Under the pieces are notes generated by a model. It saw nothing but the letters and a program-made list of their open reading frames with translations, searched no databases and had not been told where the DNA came from. Below are positions 19,838 to 29,902 of a stretch of DNA of 64,000 nucleotides, piece after piece. Each line of letters starts with the position of its first letter. The first letter of the stretch is position 1. Source of the stretch: Nitrospirota bacterium (GTDB lineage Bacteria > Nitrospirota > Thermodesulfovibrionia > UBA6902 > JAJYJJ01); contig JAJYJJ010000003.1 in NCBI GenBank assembly GCA_021789595.1, positions 62,001-126,000 on the forward strand. The letters run 5' to 3'. A program made the position numbers and the translations under genes.

Positions 19838-22800
19838 TTACATCTCTGAATACTCATCCTTGGCCTCTTCTTCTCCTCCTTCCTCCTTTACAGGACACGG
19901 CCGTGATTTATACACCTCATAATAAAGAAGCGGTATTGCAACAAGTGTAAGGGCGGTTGATGCAACAGCGCCAAACATCATCGCTATTGCAAGGCCCTGG
20001 AATATAGGGTCAAATAGCATGACAAATGCGCCGACAACAACTGCCGCTGCTGTAAGGGCGATGGGTCTGAACCTGACAGCACCTGCCTTTATTATAGCCT
20101 CTTTTAAGTCCGTGCACTCAGACCATTCCATCTGTATAAAATCCACAAGGAGGATGGAATTCCGCACAATAATCCCCGCAAGTGCAATAAAGCCGATCAT
20201 GGATGTGGCTGTGAAAAATGCCCCAAATAGCCAGTGTCCTGGAAGTATTCCAACAAGCGTAAGCGGAATAGGTGCCATGATAATTATTGGCGTAACAAAT
20301 GACCTGAACATGGCAACAACAAGGATATAGATCAGTATGAGCACAGCCCCAAATGCAATACCCAAATCCCTGAAGACCTCGTAGGTTATCTGCCATTCAC
20401 CATCCCATTTTACAGTATATCTGTTTTCAAGCCAGGGTTGTTTAGCATAATACTGCTTTATCTGATAATTACCGCCAGGCGGCCTTATCGCCTTTATCCT
20501 ATCCCTCATAGCGAGTATGGCATATATCGGACTTTCCTCTGCCCCTGCAACATCTCCTATAACATAGACAACTCTCTTAAGGTTCTTCCTGTAGATGGTC
20601 TTGTCCTCTATCCCTTCCTTGACCTTCACAAGCTCAGAAAGGCTGATCTGCTGACCATTTGGAGAGGTGACTGTAAAGTCCTTCAGGCCATTGATCGAAG
20701 AACGCCTGCTTTCAGTCGCCCTCAGGTATACCTCAACTGGTTCCTTCTCATTGCTCATATGGACAAGGCCCACATCCATGCCGTGTAATGCGACATTCAG
20801 GGTACGGGCTACCGCATCTGTCGATATGCCGTTATAGGCGGCTTTCCCCTTGTCCACCTCAAATGTGAGCTTGTTCTGGTCGTGCTCAACATACCAGTCA
20901 ACATCAACAACACCTGGTGTGGATTCAAAGACCTTCTTTACCTTTCTTGCAACATCTATCTGCCCATTAAGGTCAGTACCATAGACCTCTGCAACAAGTG
21001 TGCTGAGCACAGGCGGCCCAGGGGGTATCTCTGCAATCTTTATCTTTGCACCGTATCTATCTGCAATGGCCTTTATTCCCGGCCTTATGCGTTTTGCAAT
21101 GTCATGGCTCTGTGCCTTTCTCTCGCCCTTGTCAACAAGGTTAACCTGAATATCTGCAACATTACTGCCTCTTCTTAGAAAATAGTGCCTGACAAGCCCA
21201 TTAAAGTTGAATGGTGCAGCAATACCTGTATAGAGCTGGTAGTCTGTTACCTCAGGCACTGTCTTTATATAATCCCCTATCCTTTGTGATACCTCTGCTG
21301 TCTGCTCAAGGGTTGTGCCCTCCGGCATGTCTATGATTACCTGCATCTCACTCTTATTATCGAATGGAAGCATCTTAACTGTCACGACCTTAAACAGGAA
21401 AAGTGACAGGGCAGCAACCAAGAGGACTGCAATCACTATAAAGAAGATATATCTCTTCTTCCTGCTGTCTACTAAGGGTCTGACTACCCTGTTGTATATC
21501 CTGTACAGCCTGCCGTCCTCTACTTTTTCCTCCCTGTCTTCAGCCCTGTGCCTCTGGTTCTTAAGCATCCTGTAGCTAAGCCACGGTGTTACGATGAATG
21601 CCACAAGCAGGGAGAATATCATAGCAGCAGATGCCCCAACCGGTATCGGCCTCATATACGGACCCATTAAGCCTGTAACAAAGGCCATTGGAAGAAGTGC
21701 GGCAATAACTGTAAATGTGGCAAGGATCGTTGGATTACCCACTTCATCAACGGCAAGGATTGCTGTCAGAGGCTCGATCCTGTGCATCTTAAAGTGCCTG
21801 TGGATATTTTCCACAACAACGATGGCATCATCAACAAGTATGCCTATGGAGAATATAAGGGCAAACAGCGTCACCCTGTTTAATGTATAGCCATATAGAT
21901 AGTTTATCAGCAGTGTAAGGGCAAGGGTGACAGGCACTGCAACCGCTACAACAACAGATGACCTTAATCCAAGTGTAATCGCAATCAGCACTACCACAGA
22001 CAGCGTTGCAATGAGCATGTGTTCCAGAAGCTCATTGGATTTCTCCTTTGCAGTATCTCCGTAGTTCCTTGTAACAGTGACCTTCATCTCGGATGGGATT
22101 ATTCTTCCCTTTAGTGCATCCGCCTTTTTCAATATCTCATTTGCAAGTATGGTGGCATTGGCTCCTTTCTTTTTTGCAATTGTAATTGTGACAGCAGGAT
22201 ATTCGCCTGCCTGGGCAAGCCTCGCATCCCCGGAAAAATCCTTTATCTTGTCCTTCCACGAAGGCCCAAGACCCAGCATGACATAATCTGAAGGCTCCTC
22301 ATTCCCATCCACTATCCTTGCAACATCCCTCAAAAATACAGGCCTTCCCTGGAATACACCAACCACAACATTGCCGATGTCAGAGGAATCCTTTAAGAAC
22401 CCTCCTGCCTCTACACGGTATTCGGTATTGCCTGAATAAAATGCCCCTGACGGAAGCAGGATATTTGCCTTCTGTAGCGGGCCTACTATCTGGAGTACCG
22501 AGAGATTGAATGCTTTAAGTCTTGATGGGTCAAGTATTACCCTTACCTGTCTCCTTTCCCCGCCTATCACCTCTGTCTGAGAGACATCCTTTATCTTTTT
22601 TATCTCATCGCAGACCTCTACAGCAGTCCGCCTAAGCTGGTAGTGGCCATATGTGTTGCTCCAGAGCGTTAGCGTGAGTATTGGTACATCGTCTATAGAC
22701 CTGGGCTTTACGAGAGGCTGTCCTACACCAGGCGGGATAATGTCCATATTGGACATTATCTTGTTATACAGCTTTACAAGGCTGTCCTCCATGTTCTCTC

Positions 22801-23110
22801 CAACATAGAAGCGGACAACAGCCATGCCCATACCTGGTTTTGACATGGAATAGACATATTCGACACCCTTTATCTCCCACAGCTTTTTCTCCAGGGGCTT
22901 TGTAACCCTCTCTTCTATCTCCTTTGCAGATGCGCCTGGATATGGGACAAAGACATCTACCATAGGCACGACAATCTGCGGCTCTTCCTCCCTCGGCGTT
23001 ATGATTACCGCAAACAGCCCGAGTAGAAGGGATGCTATAACGATGAGCGGTGTAAGCTTTGAATCTATAAAGAAGCTGGCAATCCTTCCGGATATCCCTA
23101 TCTTCGTCAT
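19838..23110 (-). CDS. RND efflux transporter permease (AcrB/AcrD/AcrF family)
   Basis: [59 protein letters not shown]. Confidence 0.93.
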   Translation of the reverse strand: MTKIGISGRIASFFIDSKLTPLIVIASLLLGLFAVIITPREEEPQIVVPMVDVFVPYPGASAKEIEERVTKPLEKKLWEIKGVEYVYSMSKPGMGMAVVRFYVGENMEDSLVKLYNKIMSNMDIIPPGVGQPLVKPRSIDDVPILTLTLWSNTYGHYQLRRTAVEVCDEIKKIKDVSQTEVIGGERRQVRVILDPSRLKAFNLSVLQIVGPLQKANILLPSGAFYSGNTEYRVEAGGFLKDSSDIGNVVVGVFQGRPVFLRDVARIVDGNEEPSDYVMLGLGPSWKDKIKDFSGDARLAQAGEYPAVTITIAKKKGANATILANEILKKADALKGRIIPSEMKVTVTRNYGDTAKEKSNELLEHMLIATLSVVVLIAITLGLRSSVVVAVAVPVTLALTLLINYLYGYTLNRVTLFALIFSIGILVDDAIVVVENIHRHFKMHRIEPLTAILAVDEVGNPTILATFTVIAALLPMAFVTGLMGPYMRPIPVGASAAMIFSLLVAFIVTPWLSYRMLKNQRHRAEDREEKVEDGRLYRIYNRVVRPLVDSRKKRYIFFIVIAVLLVAALSLFLFKVVTVKMLPFDNKSEMQVIIDMPEGTTLEQTAEVSQRIGDYIKTVPEVTDYQLYTGIAAPFNFNGLVRHYFLRRGSNVADIQVNLVDKGERKAQSHDIAKRIRPGIKAIADRYGAKIKIAEIPPGPPVLSTLVAEVYGTDLNGQIDVARKVKKVFESTPGVVDVDWYVEHDQNKLTFEVDKGKAAYNGISTDAVARTLNVALHGMDVGLVHMSNEKEPVEVYLRATESRRSSINGLKDFTVTSPNGQQISLSELVKVKEGIEDKTIYRKNLKRVVYVIGDVAGAEESPIYAILAMRDRIKAIRPPGGNYQIKQYYAKQPWLENRYTVKWDGEWQITYEVFRDLGIAFGAVLILIYILVVAMFRSFVTPIIIMAPIPLTLVGILPGHWLFGAFFTATSMIGFIALAGIIVRNSILLVDFIQMEWSECTDLKEAIIKAGAVRFRPIALTAAAVVVGAFVMLFDPIFQGLAIAMMFGAVASTALTLVAIPLLYYEVYKSRPCPVKEEGGEEEAKDEYSEM

Positions 23111-24225
23111 CTTGAGGCCTCTATCCTGCCACCATCAACAGCCCTATCCACCCCCGAAACTACTACCCTCTCCCCGCTGCTAAGGCCTGAGATTACCTCA
23201 ATGCCATCCTGCCTCATCCTGCCTGTTCTTATTAATCTGTAATGGATTATGCCGGAGTTCTCTACAACATATATGCCTGTAAGCTCTCCCCTTTCAACAA
23301 CAGCATCTTTGGGAACTATCAAAGCGGTCTTCTGTCCAACAGGGATAAGGGCACTTCCATAAAGGCCTGACTGGAGGCCTTCTGATGGCAGATCTATCTT
23401 TATCAATGCACTTCTGCTCATCGGGTCAACAGATGATACCTCTACAAGTCTTCCCTTTAAGTTCTTCCCGATGCTGTCTATTCTTACTGGTATGTCCATG
23501 CCTGATTTGAGATACCTTATATAGGATTCATCAACAGAGGCCTCTAACCTGTAATGCCCTGTATCCTCTATTGTAATGAGCGGCACGCCAGGGACTGCCA
23601 TACTGCCCGGGTCTATCTTCCTCTCTGTCACTATGCCGTTTAAAGGAGATGTAATACGGCTGAAACTGTACATGGTCTTTGCGCCTGATACCTCTGCCTT
23701 TGCCATCCTGAGACCTTCATCCGCAATCTTCCTCTGTGTTGCTACAGAATCAAACTCCTGTCTTGAGAGGGCGTTTTCATCATACAGGTTCTTGTACCTC
23801 TCATATGTCACATCAGCAAGGTCTTTGCGCGCCTCTGCCTCTTTTAATCCACCCTCTGCCCTGCTTAGATTTGAAGCGAGGTCTCTATTGTCTATGGTAA
23901 TCAGCAGTTGCCCCTGTCTTACCCTGTCGCCTTCCTTTACATTCACTGCTGTGACAGCGCCCATTATCTTAGATGAGATGATGCTTGTTGTCTTTGACCT
24001 TACAGTCCCTGTTGCCTCATAGTAATCAGGTACCAACATTTTATTAATGGTCTCGACCTTTAGCCCCTTTATTATCGGCCTTTCGAGCTTCGCATTGCCT
24101 TGTTTAACCTCATTGCTACAGCCTGAAACAAGCAGCAAAAGGGATAAGACAATGGTTGCAGCAACATAAATCTTTAACAGGCCATTAATCCTTGTATTGC
24201 CTGAAATTAAAAAACTCCCTTTCAT
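23107..24225 (-). CDS. RND efflux periplasmic adaptor (membrane fusion protein), lipoprotein
   Basis: signal peptide with LLVSGCS lipobox; [35 protein letters not shown]. Confidence 0.9.
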   Translation of the reverse strand: MKGSFLISGNTRINGLLKIYVAATIVLSLLLLVSGCSNEVKQGNAKLERPIIKGLKVETINKMLVPDYYEATGTVRSKTTSIISSKIMGAVTAVNVKEGDRVRQGQLLITIDNRDLASNLSRAEGGLKEAEARKDLADVTYERYKNLYDENALSRQEFDSVATQRKIADEGLRMAKAEVSGAKTMYSFSRITSPLNGIVTERKIDPGSMAVPGVPLITIEDTGHYRLEASVDESYIRYLKSGMDIPVRIDSIGKNLKGRLVEVSSVDPMSRSALIKIDLPSEGLQSGLYGSALIPVGQKTALIVPKDAVVERGELTGIYVVENSGIIHYRLIRTGRMRQDGIEVISGLSSGERVVVSGVDRAVDGGRIEASR

Positions 24226-24248
24226 ATCATCACCTCATCTTTTATCTA

Positions 24249-25616
24249 TTATTTTTTAAGTATATCCTCTAACAGACTTCCTGCCTGGTACTTAAGCCTT
24301 CCAAGGGCATCTGTATAGTCATTCTCTGCCTTGACCATATTTGACCTCGCCGTATTGAGGCTAACCTGTGCATCGAGGAGATCAACCATTGTGGAAAGGG
24401 AATTCTGGTATCGGGTATTTATCAGCCTCATAGCTTCCTCCGCAGATGCAAGCACAGCCTTTGTAAGCTCAACAGTCTTTTTTGCCTCCTGCAGCCTCAG
24501 GTATGCCTCATTGACTTTAAAAGAGATCTCCTTTTTAAGCCCATCGCAGTATTCCTCTGTCTGTCGTTTTATGGCCTTTGCCTTTGCAACCTCATTTTCC
24601 CTCTTTAAACCATCAAAGATATTCCACCTTAATACAGCACCGACCTGCCAGCTTCTTCCCTCATCCCCAAACATAGTCCTGTGGTCATCCACCTGATAAC
24701 CCGCAAAAAGACCAATGGTGGGCAGATAATCCGAGGATGCAAGCCCGACCATGTTATCGGCATTCTCAATCCTCTTCTGCATCGCCCTTATATCATCCCT
24801 TTGTAATGACCTTACAATTGCTGTTTTAAGCGGCTCATCCTGTAGCAGTATCGTTTCATCGGATACATCTACGGATTGCCCTTCATTGCATCCTATAACA
24901 AGGGCGAGTCCACTCTTTGCTATCTCAAGGTCATTCTGGACCTTCAGGTAGTTCTGCTCTGCCTCGCTGAATGCAACCTTTGCCCTTAATGTGTCTGATA
25001 AAAGACCAACGCCTGATTTATATCTTAATTCTGCAATCCTCAGGTGCTCCCTTGCATCATCCACAGCCTCCGTTGCGGTGTTCAGGTATGCCTTCGCTGT
25101 CTGAACACCAAGATATGCCTTGAATACCTGATATGCAATATCCTGCCTCTTCACCGAGAAATCAAGCTGCTTTACCTCAAGCTCTTTCTTCGCCATTCTC
25201 AGACCTGTCCATGCCTTCTTTGCAAAAACAGGCATCTCAATGTTTAAAGAGCTCTCAAAATTATTTATTGCCTCTGGGTTGTTGAATGTCTGCGGCGCAC
25301 CCATAAGGTCATCTGCAGCAAACCTCTTTTGATTGAGCTTTAAGGAGAATGCATAGGTCGGGTTATCTGTCCTTAAAAATTTCTCCTCAATATACAATTT
25401 TGGCATGAGATAACTTTTTGCTATACCGGCATCCTTTTCAGTGGCCTTAAGGCCGTTTGCCTCTGCCCTTATAAGGGGGTTGCTCTGCATTGCCTCCTTC
25501 ACCGCATCTGTCAATGTAATAATCTTTGACCCTGTGGAGAGTTCATCTGCCGATGTATGAACGGCAGAAGAAAACATAATGGTCATGGCAAAAATAAAGG
25601 CAAATACCTTAGCCAT
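24249..25616 (-). CDS. TolC family outer-membrane efflux protein
   Basis: ALKLN/EAYLRLQEAKKTVEL...A...SLSTMVDLLDAQVSLNTARSNMVKAENDY. Confidence 0.9.
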   Translation of the reverse strand: MAKVFAFIFAMTIMFSSAVHTSADELSTGSKIITLTDAVKEAMQSNPLIRAEANGLKATEKDAGIAKSYLMPKLYIEEKFLRTDNPTYAFSLKLNQKRFAADDLMGAPQTFNNPEAINNFESSLNIEMPVFAKKAWTGLRMAKKELEVKQLDFSVKRQDIAYQVFKAYLGVQTAKAYLNTATEAVDDAREHLRIAELRYKSGVGLLSDTLRAKVAFSEAEQNYLKVQNDLEIAKSGLALVIGCNEGQSVDVSDETILLQDEPLKTAIVRSLQRDDIRAMQKRIENADNMVGLASSDYLPTIGLFAGYQVDDHRTMFGDEGRSWQVGAVLRWNIFDGLKRENEVAKAKAIKRQTEEYCDGLKKEISFKVNEAYLRLQEAKKTVELTKAVLASAEEAMRLINTRYQNSLSTMVDLLDAQVSLNTARSNMVKAENDYTDALGRLKYQAGSLLEDILKK

Positions 25617-26010
25617 CTTTCCTCCTCCTTCTTTCCTGAAACATCCTAAGAAATGTCTTCATATCACACTTGCCTGTAAGCTTCTGTAACTCTGTGCATT
25701 CTGTTATTGCCCTTACATCACTTTTATGGGTCTTGTCCCTTGAAAGGGAATCCATTATCAGGGCCAGAAGCACAGCATGCTGCCCCTTGAGTTTCTTATT
25801 CAGGGAATAAAAGACGAGCTTGCCGTCCCTCCTTGAGGCAAGAAAGCCTGCATCCCTAAGGATGGTCAGGTTCCTCGAAACAAGCGGCTGTGCAACGCCA
25901 AGCACTGCCATGAGCTGGCAGACACAGAGCTCCCTTTTTGAAAGGAGCGCAAGTATCCTCAGCCTGCCTTCATCAGAGAGAACCCTCAGGAGTTTAGCCA
26001 GTTTTTTCAT
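25609..26010 (-). CDS. ArsR-family metalloregulator
   Basis: LLRVLSDEGRLRILALLSKRELCVCQLMAVLGVAQPLVSRNLTILRDAGFLASRRDGK; ELCVC metal-site motif. Confidence 0.9.
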   Translation of the reverse strand: MKKLAKLLRVLSDEGRLRILALLSKRELCVCQLMAVLGVAQPLVSRNLTILRDAGFLASRRDGKLVFYSLNKKLKGQHAVLLALIMDSLSRDKTHKSDVRAITECTELQKLTGKCDMKTFLRMFQERRRRKDG

Positions 26011-26018
26011 ATATACAT

Positions 26019-26036
26019 ATATAAATATATTTATAT
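26019..26036. promoter_or_regulatory. candidate ArsR operator: 18-bp perfect palindrome just upstream of the arsR start
   Basis: ATATAAATATATTTATAT. Confidence 0.45.
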
Positions 26037-26129
26037 GAAATTGTCAAGGGTTTTTTTATGCGGCTATTCACCTGTGTACAGAATGGATTTCCTTGACAGG
26101 GAATCAGGTGAAAGGATATACTTCCAGCA

Positions 26130-26216
26130 GCCGAAGTGGCGGAACTGGCAGACGCGCCAGGTTCAGGGTCTGGTGGGCGCAAGTCCGTGCGGGTTCGAGT
26201 CCCGCCTTCGGCACCA
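26130..26216 (+). tRNA. tRNA-Leu (anticodon CAG)
   Basis: GCCGAAGTGGCGGAACTGGCAGACGCGCCAGGTTCAGGGTCTGGTGGGCGCAAGTCCGTGCGGGTTCGAGTCCCGCCTTCGGCACCA; class II variable arm, encoded CCA. Confidence 0.95.
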
Positions 26217-26440
26217 TCTCTAATTATTCAAGACTGCCACATGCACCGAGGGTAGTATAAGATATTTTCTACACATATAATTTTGGGTATAATTCTCAAT
26301 GACTTAAAGCAATCCCTAACTTCAGCACGCCTCGACCAAGCCTCTTGTTTTTGCACCGAGATGAGGCAATTAAACCATCACCATAGGCACCACATCACTC
26401 CTTACAGGGATGGTGATTAATAAGTTTTAGAGTAAACTTA

Positions 26441-26449
26441 TGTTATAAT
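26441..26449 (+). promoter_or_regulatory. candidate extended -10 promoter for the hsd operon
   Basis: TGTTATAAT (TGnTATAAT) about 30 bp upstream of hsdR ATG. Confidence 0.4.
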
Positions 26450-26479
26450 GGGGTCACTTATGTAGAGACATTTGTTGAT

Positions 26480-29248
26480 ATGAAACCAGAGGAAAAGGCA
26501 CGGCAGAGGATTGATCAGTCGCTGGAATCAGCCGGCTGGAGGGTTCAGGACCTTAGGGAACTAAATCTTGGAGACTCTCTTGGAATAGCCGTCCGTGAAT
26601 TTCCCCTTGAATCCGGCCCTGCCGATTATCTTCTTTTTGTGGATAGAAAGGCTGTCGGGGTTGTAGAGGCAAAACCAGAAGGGACTACCTTAAGCGGAGT
26701 TTCCGATCAAACCGAAAAATATTTAGCAGCCCTTCCCGATAATCTCCCCCATGTCCAAGAGCCTCTTCCCTTTGCTTATGAGAGTACAGGTATAGAGACC
26801 TATTTCAGGGATTTAAGAGATCCAGACCCACGCTCCAGAAGAATATTTGCATTTCACAGGCCTGAAACACTCCTTGAATGGCTTTCACAGGGCAACACCC
26901 TGAGAGCAAGGCTTACGAACATACCTGTTTTGATAACTGAAGGATTAAGGGATTGTCAAATCGAAGCCATAGAAAATCTCGAAAGATCCTTTGCAGAGGC
27001 GAGGCCGAGGGCCCTCATCCAGATGGCCTCAGGGGGTGGAAAGACTTATACTGCTGTAAGCTTCATTTACCGATTAATAAAGTTTGCAAATGCAAATAGG
27101 GTTCTCTTTTTAGTTGATAGAAACAATCTTGGCCGTCAGACAAGAAGGGAATTTCAACAGTATGTAACGCCTGATGATGGCAGAAAATTTACAGAACTTT
27201 ATAATGTCCAGCACCTTACTTCAAATACCCTTGACCCTGTCAGTCGGGTCTGCATTACTACTATTCAAAGGCTTTATTCCATGCTAAAGGGAGAGCCTGA
27301 ATTTGATTCTGAACTTGAAGAAAGATCCCTCTTTGATATATCACCTTTAGAAGAAAAGCCAAAAGAGGTTTCCTATAATCCCCAAATCTCTATAGAGACC
27401 TTTGATTTTATTATTACTGATGAATGCCACCGTTCAATCTATAACTTATGGAGACAGGTTCTTGAGTATTTTGATGCCTTTATTATAGGACTTACTGCAA
27501 CACCCTCAAAACAGACCCTCGGATTTTTCAATCAGAACCTTGTCATGGAATACAGCCACGAGCGGGCTGTCGCAGATGGAGTTAATGTAGGTTATGAGGT
27601 CTACAGAATTCAGACCGACATCACAGAAAAAGGCAGTAAAGTCGAGGCAGGCTATTACATAGACAGGCGTGATAAGCTCACAAGAAAGACAAGATGGGAA
27701 CAACTGGATGAAGATATTGAATATGCTCCTGCCCGGTTAGACATGGATGTAGTTTCACCCGACCAGATAAGGACGGTTATCAAAACATTCAAAGAAAATC
27801 TCTTTGCCGAGATATTTCCGGGCAGAAAAGAGGTTCCCAAGACCCTGATCTTTGCCAAGGATGATTCCCATGCTGAAGACATTGTCCATATCGTGCGTGA
27901 GGAATTCGGCAAGGGGAATGAGTTCTGCAAGAAGATAACCTATAAAACAATGGGCGAGAAGCCTGAGGATTTGATCGCAAGTTTCCGAAATTCCTATAAC
28001 CCTCGTATTGCAGTGACAGTGGATATGATCTCAACAGGAACTGATATAAGACCCTTAGAGTGTCTAATATTTATGCGCGATGTTAAATCAAGGGTCTATT
28101 TTGAGCAGATGAAGGGAAGAGGGACAAGGGTTATTTCTCAAACGGATTTTAAGGCGGTCACTCCGGATGCTTTAAATAAGACCCATTTTGTGATTGTGGA
28201 TGCAGTGGGTGTATGCGAGAACGATAAGACCGACTCTCGCCCTCTGGAACATAAGAAGACCGTACCTTTTGATAAGCTTATTATGTCTGTTGCCCTTGGA
28301 ATCAGGGATGAAGATACGCTGACTTCTCTGGCTGGAAGGCTTGCAAGACTGGATAGGGAGATAAACGAAAAGGATAGAAAAGAGATCGAGAATATCTGTA
28401 AGGGCGAATGGCCATTCGCCCTTACTTTAAAACAGATCATCACTAACCTCCTTGATTCCATGGATCCTGATAAAAAATTAGAGAGGGCAAAGAAGATATT
28501 TAAGACAGAAACACCAACTGAGGAGCAGATTAATAGGGCTTCCGAGGAGCTTATCAAGATTGCCTGCGAACCCTTTGATAATCCGGAGTTAAGGAATAAA
28601 ATTATAGAGATAAAGAAAAGAGACGAGCAGATAATAGATACGGTAAGCAAGGATGCGATAATCTTTGCGGGCTTTGATGAGAAGGCAAAAGAGAAGGCAC
28701 GCACAATTATCGATACCTTCAAAAGGTTCATTGATGAAAATAAGGATGAGCTCACAGCTTTGCAGATTATATACAGCAAACCCTATAGCAGGCGTCACAT
28801 CACATACGAAGAAATCAAGCAACTTTCTGAGGCTATAGAAAAGCCTCCCTATCGTCTAACGCCAGAGATAGTATGGCAGGCATATGAGCAACTTGAGAAA
28901 TCAAAGGTAAAAGGTGCAGGCCCGCAGAAGCTTTTAACCGACATTATATCGTTGATACGCTTTGCGATTGGTAAAAGTGATGTCCTTGAGCCATTTTTTG
29001 ATATTGTAGACCGCAGATTTGATGACTGGCTTAAACAGCAAGAAAAACTTGGTAAAAAATTTACTACCGAGCAGAGAGAATGGCTTATGATGATAAAAGA
29101 CCACATCTCAACATCGCTCAGTATCGGCATGTCCGATTTCGAACTCGCTCCATTTTACGAAAAAGGGGGGCCAGTTAAATTTCATAATATTTTCGGTGAA
29201 ACAGCGGATAAGATTTTGGAAGAATTGAACGAGGTGCTGGCAGCGTGA
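26480..29248 (+). CDS. hsdR: type I restriction endonuclease subunit R
   Basis: VVEAKPEGTTLSGVSDQTEKYL (nuclease motif), QMASGGGKTYTAVSFIYRL, DECHRSIYNLWRQVLEYFDAFIIGLTATPSKQT. Confidence 0.95.
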   Translation: MKPEEKARQRIDQSLESAGWRVQDLRELNLGDSLGIAVREFPLESGPADYLLFVDRKAVGVVEAKPEGTTLSGVSDQTEKYLAALPDNLPHVQEPLPFAYESTGIETYFRDLRDPDPRSRRIFAFHRPETLLEWLSQGNTLRARLTNIPVLITEGLRDCQIEAIENLERSFAEARPRALIQMASGGGKTYTAVSFIYRLIKFANANRVLFLVDRNNLGRQTRREFQQYVTPDDGRKFTELYNVQHLTSNTLDPVSRVCITTIQRLYSMLKGEPEFDSELEERSLFDISPLEEKPKEVSYNPQISIETFDFIITDECHRSIYNLWRQVLEYFDAFIIGLTATPSKQTLGFFNQNLVMEYSHERAVADGVNVGYEVYRIQTDITEKGSKVEAGYYIDRRDKLTRKTRWEQLDEDIEYAPARLDMDVVSPDQIRTVIKTFKENLFAEIFPGRKEVPKTLIFAKDDSHAEDIVHIVREEFGKGNEFCKKITYKTMGEKPEDLIASFRNSYNPRIAVTVDMISTGTDIRPLECLIFMRDVKSRVYFEQMKGRGTRVISQTDFKAVTPDALNKTHFVIVDAVGVCENDKTDSRPLEHKKTVPFDKLIMSVALGIRDEDTLTSLAGRLARLDREINEKDRKEIENICKGEWPFALTLKQIITNLLDSMDPDKKLERAKKIFKTETPTEEQINRASEELIKIACEPFDNPELRNKIIEIKKRDEQIIDTVSKDAIIFAGFDEKAKEKARTIIDTFKRFIDENKDELTALQIIYSKPYSRRHITYEEIKQLSEAIEKPPYRLTPEIVWQAYEQLEKSKVKGAGPQKLLTDIISLIRFAIGKSDVLEPFFDIVDRRFDDWLKQQEKLGKKFTTEQREWLMMIKDHISTSLSIGMSDFELAPFYEKGGPVKFHNIFGETADKILEELNEVLAA

Positions 29249-29838
29249 GATACGATAAAGAGAAACATCACCGCCGATCGATAAGATTGAAGAATTACGA
29301 TTATTCGCAGGCAGGGGCATATTTTGTGACTATTTGTACACAAGGTAGGGAATGTCTGTTTGGTGAAATCAAGAACAATCAGATGCACCTGAATGAAGCC
29401 GGTGGTATGGGCGAGAAGGTCTGGAATGAATTACCGGAGAAATACCCGGGTGTTGAAATTGATGAACTCATCGTAATGCCAAACCATATTCATGGAATTA
29501 TCATTTTGTCTGTAGGGGCAGGCCCCTGTGCCTGCCCTGAAACTGAAACAAATCAATCATTAAGAAAAGGGCAACCACAGGGGGTTGCCCCTACGCGGTT
29601 GTCGTTGCCTGATGTAGTACATCGTTATAAATCATTTACCACGTCGCAATATCGAACAGGGGTAGAACAATTCAATTGGTTATCATTCCCCGGTAAATTA
29701 TGGCAACGCAATTATTACGAACACATCATCAGGAACGAAGATGATTTAAACAGCATCCGTGAATACATCAGATATAACCCCTTGAAATGGGATGAAGATG
29801 AAGAAAATCCGGATAATAAACGTAGGGGTAATTCATGA
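29245..29838 (+). mobile_element. REP-associated tyrosine transposase (RAYT/IS200-like Y1, HUH) gene, GTG start
   Basis: RSIRLKNYDYSQAGAYFVTICTQGRECLFGEI...IVMPNHIHGIIIL...LWQRNYYEHIIRNEDDLNSIREYIRYNP. Confidence 0.92.
29512..29594. repeat. inverted REP pair (BIME-like) embedded in frame in the RAYT gene
   Basis: GTAG-GGGCAGGC-CCCTGT-GCCTGCCC-T (29512-29538) and its inverted relative A-GGGCAACC-ACAGGG-GGTTGCCC-CTAC (29568-29594). Confidence 0.85.
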
Positions 29839-29849
29839 ATTACCCCTAC
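29822..29849. repeat. 28-bp perfect palindrome with GTAG/CTAC ends across the RAYT stop codon
   Basis: GTAGGGGTAATTCATGAATTACCCCTAC. Confidence 0.9.
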
Positions 29850-29902
29850 AAAAGAATTTCTCATTATTATAATTTCTAAAAATGCAATGAGGCGCTGGCG
29901 GC

